A stretch of 64,000 nt of DNA, taken from positions 18,828,317 to 18,892,316 of the forward strand of contig NC_084806.1 of NCBI RefSeq assembly GCF_963583255.1. The letters run 5' to 3'. Below the pieces are notes generated by a model, which worked only from the letters and a program-made list of their open reading frames with translations, was not told the origin of the DNA and did no database searches. The position numbers were made by a program, and so were the translations under genes. Position 1 is the first letter of the stretch. Each line of letters opens with the position of its first letter. The stretch is from Pyrus communis (lineage: Eukaryota; Streptophyta; Magnoliopsida; Rosales; Rosaceae). Positions 58,880 to 64,000 of the stretch are shown in pieces.

Positions 58880-59140
58880 GACCTGAAGTTCCTTGATCAG
58901 ATCAGAACCTGCAGTTTTTTGATCCTTATCATATAAAAATGATTGGACCTGAAGTTCCATCATGAAAAAAGATCGGGCATGAAGTCCCTAGATCCTCAAG
59001 ATCAGGACATGAAGTTCCTTGATGAGTACCTTAAGTTTGAAGAGCCAAAGTGCCTCAACTTAATTGCAATAAAAGTCATAAGAGACTCAGTCTACAGACT
59101 ATTAAATAAGGACCAGAAGTTCCTCATGTCCATACTCAAA
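58880..59140 (+). repeat. Array of (G)GACCTGAAGTTCC motifs
   Basis: At least six variants of GGACCTGAAGTTCCTTGATC over about 260 bp. Translated they give repeated GPEVP / GHEVP-type peptides. The peptide GPEVP recurs at 61030 inside the RT relic (FGPEVPHLS). Confidence 0.55.
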
Positions 59141-59229
59141 ATGGTTTAACAAAAGCATTTATTAAGCGGATGAAATTAATTACCCGCATTCTGCTGATGA
59201 AAATGAAATTGCCAATTTTCTACATAAGG

Positions 59230-59870
59230 ACATGTCATTTTACATGATGCATTATTGATTTGGTTAAGACCTGTTGACAACCATCAATATTTCTCAGTAC
59301 AACTCGTGTTTGGGAACCAGCCAAACATTATACATTTACGAGTTTTTGATTGTGTTATCTATGTGCCTATTGCACTGCCACAACATACTGAAATGAAGCA
59401 TCATTGCGGATTAGGCATTGATGTTGAACATCATCTATCATTCAATATTTAAAACCCTCGACTGGGGATATATTTACCGCGTGGTTTGCGGACTGTCATT
59501 TTGATAAGAAATTTTTCCCGCCGTTAGGGGGAGAAAATAACTTCGTTCCAGAAGAACGATGAGGAAATATCATTCCAGAAGAATGATGAGAAAAAACCGT
59601 TCCAGAAGAACGAAGAGAATTTGTCTTATTTTGATTCATAAAGCAATCAATATACAAACGAAGTGGGAATAATTGAATGATGCAAAGATATGAAAATCAA
59701 ATGCCAGATGCATTTAATGATGCAACGAAAGTGATGAAATCACATATGCTTGCTGCAAATGTGCCTACAAGAATTAATGTCCCTGTTGGACAAAATAATA
59801 TGGCAGCAAATGATTTATCTGTTGCATGCCTGAAGCGTGGCAGACCTTCAAACTCAAAAGGTTGAGTCCT
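59230..59870 (+). pseudogene. Copia integrase C-terminal region relic
   Basis: Reads FGNQPNIIHLRVFDCVIYVP, LPQHTEMKHHCGLGIDVEHH and, after a shift, a GDIFTAWFADCHFD / FPPLGGENN block. It continues with the linker LPDAFNDATKVMKSHMLAAN and VPTRINVPVGQNN (59690-59800). These are standard pieces between the copia integrase core and RT. Stops and shifts show it is dead. Confidence 0.75.
59545..59625 (+). repeat. Three tandem 27-bp units
   Basis: GTTCCAGAAGAACGATGAGG-type units at 59545, 59572 and 59599. They encode a 9-residue repeat beginning FQKN. Confidence 0.8.
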
Positions 59871-60299
59871 TCAAAAGAAGAAGAATATGGCACTACTAAA
59901 ACTATTGCATTCCCGAAGCATAACTGTCGCATGCCAGACGCATGACAGTTGCCGTAAGGATACTTGTCCTGAAAAGGTCAATCCACGGACATGGGAATAT
60001 TGATGTCTCATGCATGAAGCATGATAGACGTATAGGTTTCAATGACTCAACTCCCGAAGTGAAGATTAAAATCTAAGCTCTATAATGCTCAAGAGGAGGT
60101 TATGATCCGCATTCTCTAAATTATAACTATCCTAGAAGAGATAGTGTAATGCCCTTGAAGAGGCAATGGATATCCCAAAAGAAATGAAAAGCTTTTATGC
60201 ATGCGCATGTACATGAGAATATGGGATCACAGATTGATGATAACCAATGGTAATTTTGGTTTTTACAAGTAGCTACTAAATTCATCACTGAGTTGTGGT

Positions 60300-61070
60300 G
60301 ATATTGAGTCCCGTTCTTTTTCCATCAACAAAATTATGGGCCAAAATGGAGAAAGACAATTCCATTACAATTTTGTACGAACGTGGAAAAATAGACCTAT
60401 ATACTTGGATACAATACAAATAGCCAAAAAGATGTTGAACCTAGAAGGTTACATATGGGCATTTGTAATACTGTGAAATACATTCACATGATATGACACA
60501 AGGTTGTAAAGGAGTTCATATAAATGGAGAATTATATACGAAGGGTTATGAGTCGCCCACATCATATGTCCATGAGTAAATCCCTCAAATATACATGAAA
60601 GCGAATTGCTCTGTATAAATTCTAAAGGAAAATGTGTCATGAAATGTAGAAAATCCTTGAAGGATTCAAATTGTTTGAAGAAAGCCCCGGAAGGGTAAAG
60701 CATAAAATATGTACTCAATACCAATGGATGGTATAAATTGCCTTAGTGAGTACTTTCATTATGGTATTGTTGCAACATACTAAAATCTCTTGCAAGAGTT
60801 GATGATATTAAATTGGGACTCCTGAAGAGTCAAGAAAGATTATAAAGTGTTGAGAGAAATATTGTCTCGAACTGCAGAATCGAACAATATGCCAACACGA
60901 ATCTTATCCATGATGTTTATGATATTAAAGAATCATATGGATTAAAGATCATGAGTTGAATACTCAAATGATTTAGACACTAAGAATGATCATTTATCTT
61001 CGCGAGGGTAAAGATAAATTGATATTTGGTCCAGAAGTACCACATCTTAGTGAAATATATGCTTTATTGT
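60300..61070 (+). pseudogene. Copia reverse transcriptase relic
   Basis: Short recognisable pieces in copia order: KILEGFKLFE near 60645 (the MKIPEGFKL motif), GTPEESRKI near 60815, CLELQNRT near 60865, then LNTQMI and IFGPEVPHLS near 60955-61050, which belong to the block before the RNase H domain. The catalytic YVDD region is not readable. Large parts appear deleted. Confidence 0.65.
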
Positions 61071-61167
61071 ATTTAACACAATACACTGAATGAAATAAAG
61101 GTTATATATTAATATCTCCGAGAAATTACATACACATGAGTTAAAACAAACAAATAAGAGGGAACCT

Positions 61168-61785
61168 TCACAAAGGTTGCTCATGTGAAGCCTCAGTACT
61201 CGGAAGTACCCCAGAAGGGGAAGACACCAGAAGTTGATTATTTGGAGTCTCAATACTTGGTGGAACTCCAGACAGCTAAGACAATGAATGTATTTGGAAT
61301 AAAGACTCGAACCCCCGATTGTCATTTTGAGTTCGACCTTCGGATTCCAATAGCTGGTTGAGCTTTCTTTTCATGCTCGTAGAGTAATTATTTGCAAGCA
61401 TGTGTAACACTCTATTCTCATGCTTGAGCCCTCTAATCTCTTGTTTAAGACTTGCCACCTCAGCCATTAATGATTCAACTTGGTGAGTTCGAGTAAGTAG
61501 GCGCTGGCCCATATTGGCTACAAAGCCCGCACATTGAACACTGAGAGCCAATGAGTCTTGAACGGCTGCCTCATCAAACCGGTTTGAAAGGATTCTGTTA
61601 TCTTTTGGAGTGAGAAGATTTCTGGCTACCACTGTAGCGGTTATGTTATTCTTCATCACAGAGTCCCCAACCGTAAAAGGACCATTAGAAGATGAGAAGG
61701 ACGGGCGCCATATGTTATCCTGACGCTGCTCGTCTGTATCAATCTTGAGACTCAAATCTAAGCAAATGTTAGATGGGCAAGCCAT
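61168..61785 (-). pseudogene. Antisense coiled-coil ORF inside the copia element
   Basis: Opposite to pol. The ATG at 61785 starts MACPSNICLDLSLKIDTDEQ, followed by DNIWRPSFSSSNGPFTVGDS, a central FDEAAVQDSLALSVQCAGFV and a leucine/Glu-rich coiled coil (VESLMAEVASLKQEIRGLKH). It is open for 169 residues to a TAG at 61276-61278. The same frame then continues with two repeats of the form SGVxPSxExxxxQxL and ends at a TGA at 61168-61170. The full-length ORF was therefore about 206 codons and the TAG is a single-base nonsense change. I recall similar predicted proteins from apple, always near LTR elements; the function is unknown. It sits between RT and the 3' LTR and is much better preserved than pol. 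Confidence 0.6.
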
Positions 61786-63042
61786 TTTCAGAAATGATGA
61801 AGGAAGTTAGATAAAATCTCAGAAGTGCAAGAAAGGGAAATTTTTGCAGACAACAATTTTCTGAGTGTTTCTGAACAAAATTGATATCTCTATAAAAGGA
61901 GGGGCAACATGACCACTTATTCAAAAATCGAAGAGACACCGATTTTCGAATTTCAAAAGCCGGATTTCTCTGCATGACGTCTGTCAACATTTCTCAGACG
62001 CAATCTCAGCTCTTGGATATCACGTGTAACTTTGTCAAAGATATCTGATAAAGTTGAAAACGCGTGAATCTTACTGTTCTAATTACACCACAGTTGCTGA
62101 CAAGAGTAAAGGCACAGCACTACTACCTGCTATTGGGAAATCCATATATATGTCAACCTCTGTCCTCCATGGCAAGGCAGAACTGAAAAATATCTAACTC
62201 TTCCTCATCTCTGAGAATGCATCTTTCACAAAGTATCTCGAAATACTCAGTTTTCTTCCTCTCTGAGAATACCTCTACAAACAAGTCACACTAGAGTAAG
62301 AGTATCTCATATCATCAGGGACGAGAGCAAGAGTATCTCATATCATGCAATCTCCCTGTCCTTTCATTTGTCCTTGTTCTTACCTGCCAAGACAAGGACA
62401 GAGAAAGCAATATGTCGGAACCTCCACTCAAACTTTCGCTGCCACCAAGAAGTGATGGTCCATTCAAATGCAAGGTTTGTATTCCACTCCTATATCAGAG
62501 AACAAATACTACAAGAGAAAATGCCAAACCTGCATAAGGAAAATACCACTTCTGCAAGGGGAACAAGTAAGGCAAGTGAAAATGATACATTGAAGCATGT
62601 GGAGACAACCACAACAAACACATGTCAGTTCATCCCCGACAAAGCCTAAGATCACTTGTCACATGAAGCTCATCATGATCCAATTTCATTCAAGATCAAG
62701 TCTAGACGCCCTTTGAAGAAATCACAAGTCTGATTCAAGATCAAGTATCTACCATCCTTGAATCAAATTCAGCTCCAGATAAAATAGGTAAATTCAGACC
62801 TTTGGAGGAAGTCTAGCAGCAGGCCCTCCAACCCAGTTCAAGAACAAGTCTGTGGAAAGTTAACAACAAGTAAAACACCTAATTCGGCAACTATCACCGC
62901 TAAGAGACTAAAGTAGCAGGATCAATGATCAGCCTAAGGAATTTGAAATCAGGGGGAGATACTCATCAAGGGGGAGCATCCAAAAATAGATCAAGATCTT
63001 AACGAGGCAACTCATGTTGATATGTGGGCATCCAAGGGGGAG
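61786..63042. other. 3' untranslated interior of the copia element
   Basis: Upstream side of the antisense ORF. It has direct repeats AGAGTATCTCATATCAT (62299 and 62331), CTCTGAGAAT (62210 and 62261) and CAAGATCAAGT (62690 and 62739). No RNase H was recognised. The short ORF at 62368-62649 has no family. Confidence 0.45.
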
Positions 63043-63421
63043 TGTTGAAAAGTCTGGTGGGTAATGAATGCCCGCAGTACTTTGGCAGAAGTTTTCAGCA
63101 TTGATAGAAGTTTTCAATGCCCATAAAATTAATCTTGACTTGGGAGGTGAAGGAATTTATATTGTCAAAGATGTGTGCTAGGAGTTGCTCTATAAATAGA
63201 GCACTCCGTATGCTTTCAATAGAGAGCAGAAAAAGAAAGAGAGGAAGAGGAGATGAGAGAATACATAGAGTTATCTTTGTACTCCTATTATTCCAAATTA
63301 TAATGAAAGCATCACTGCTACCCGAGAACGTACTCCAGTCACACTGACTGTAAAGGAACCTCGTAAATTTTGTGTTTTATTTTATTTATTCCACTGCATA
63401 CACATCGTCGATTTTACAACA
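63043..63421 (+). repeat. 3' LTR of the copia element
   Basis: 379 bp, near-identical to 57406-57784 and preceded by the polypurine tract at 63032-63042. Confidence 0.92.
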
Positions 63422-63694
63422 TCAACTTCCTTATTAATGCATATTTCTCCCGTTGTGCGATAGGCGTGTGGACATTCTTCTCGATCTCACTCAAGGAACA
63501 AAAATTTGGAAGTTCCCATCCCAGCCGAATTGTTAGGAAAATTCAAAGCACACGCCAAGTCTTGGTACCAGCCTTATCTTTTTGTTTATTATTTGTTTGT
63601 CGTAACCTCAAGAGAGAAAGTTAGGTACGTAGTTTTCAGCCTTTTTATTTGCAGTGCTGTCCTTATTACGCGGCCTTGTAGACCACATTTTCAA

Positions 63695-64000
63695 TTTCAG
63701 ACTTACAGTGATGACTCACTCATTCGACGGTGTAGATCTTTTCTAGGAAGAAGCATCAGAGCTTCCTCTGTCCCCACGTGTGTAAAATACAATTCCCTCC
63801 ACCTATAAAATTCATTCACTGTCTCCCAAAATAATACCTTTGCTTTCATCTCCGACGGACTTTTCAGACTTACAGTGATGACTCACTCATTCGACGGTGT
63901 AGATCTTTTCTAGGAAGAAGCATCAGAGCTTCCTCTGTCCCCACGTGTGTAAAATACAATTCCCTCCACCTATAAAATTCATTCACTGTCTCCCAAAATA
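63695..64000 (+). promoter_or_regulatory. Tandemly duplicated promoter-like segment
   Basis: A 139-bp sequence (63695-63833) is repeated without a mismatch at 63862-64000, period 167 bp. Each copy contains a G-box CCACGTGT (63774 and 63941) and a TATA box CCTATAAAATTC (TATA at 63804 and 63971) about 25 bp further on. This is the architecture of a plant core promoter pointing rightward. The gene would lie beyond the window. Confidence 0.5.

Larger units (their letters stand above)
57406..63421 (+). mobile_element. Ty1/copia retrotransposon with two 379-bp LTRs
   Basis: 6016 bp flanked by the perfect 5-bp TSD TCAAC (57401-57405 and 63422-63426). LTRs at 57406-57784 and 63043-63421 differ at only about a dozen positions. 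A primer-binding-like CGTTATCAGCACG follows the 5' LTR and the polypurine tract CCAAGGGGGAG precedes the 3' LTR. The pol genes are heavily decayed although the LTRs are fairly similar. This suggests that an already defective copy was mobilised in trans. An antisense ORF lies at 61168-61785. Confidence 0.9.

Overview
This is plant nuclear DNA: AT-rich, with GT-AG introns and almost every class of plant transposable element. The element families point to a woody rosid, most likely Rosaceae of the apple/pear type. These are a Cassandra TRIM long terminal repeat (LTR) carrying a 5S rRNA-like core, a copia element with an antisense coiled-coil ORF that I recall from apple, and CACTA elements with gcgacgaa-type subterminal repeats. 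The species assignment is inference.

Only one intact host gene is visible: a six-exon gene on the minus strand (37466 to 35549) encoding a 248-residue coiled-coil protein of the At-4/1 family. Its 5' side carries a hAT-like element (37613-38589), which itself holds a Cassandra solo LTR (37802-38095, TSD TATAT).

Layout. 1-4600: CACTA/En-Spm TNP2 relic (+), with a Mutator-like element (2226-3965, 9-bp TSD) inside what looks like its intron. 4925-5908: non-autonomous element with a tandem duplication. 6600-9790: further CACTA relics, including a second TNP2 copy in inverse orientation. 10985-16393: Ty1/copia element (+) lacking its 3' half, with a 710-bp hAT-like insertion in gag. 17137-19020: larger relative of the 4925 element that carries a captured lipid-phosphate-phosphatase fragment. 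21314-21564: long hairpin between 28-bp direct repeats. 21565-25853: truncated Ty3/gypsy copy (-). 25985-28089: CACTA-like element (-) with two small two-exon genes and a 30-bp perfect palindrome. It interrupts a LINE (28090-31460, -). 32560-33955: probable solo LTR. 35549-37466: the host gene. 39311-48511: complete but mutated Ty3/gypsy chromovirus (-) with 2.13-2.14 kb LTRs. 49800-51141: hAT-like debris and a dead Ulp1 protease fragment. 51507-52130: MITEs. 53290-55030: copia RT/RNase H relic (-). 55360-56920: pair of related LTRs with almost no interior. 57406-63421: copia element with 379-bp LTRs and perfect TSD TCAAC. 63695-64000: tandemly duplicated promoter-like segment, probably of a gene beyond the window.

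Nearly all element ORFs contain stops and frameshifts. Many of the stops fit C-to-T or G-to-A transitions, as expected for old methylated elements. I found no convincing unknown biological system. The most interesting items are the antisense coiled-coil ORF in the 57406 copia element, the phosphatase gene capture, the nested insertions next to the host gene, the hairpin structures and the duplicated promoter.
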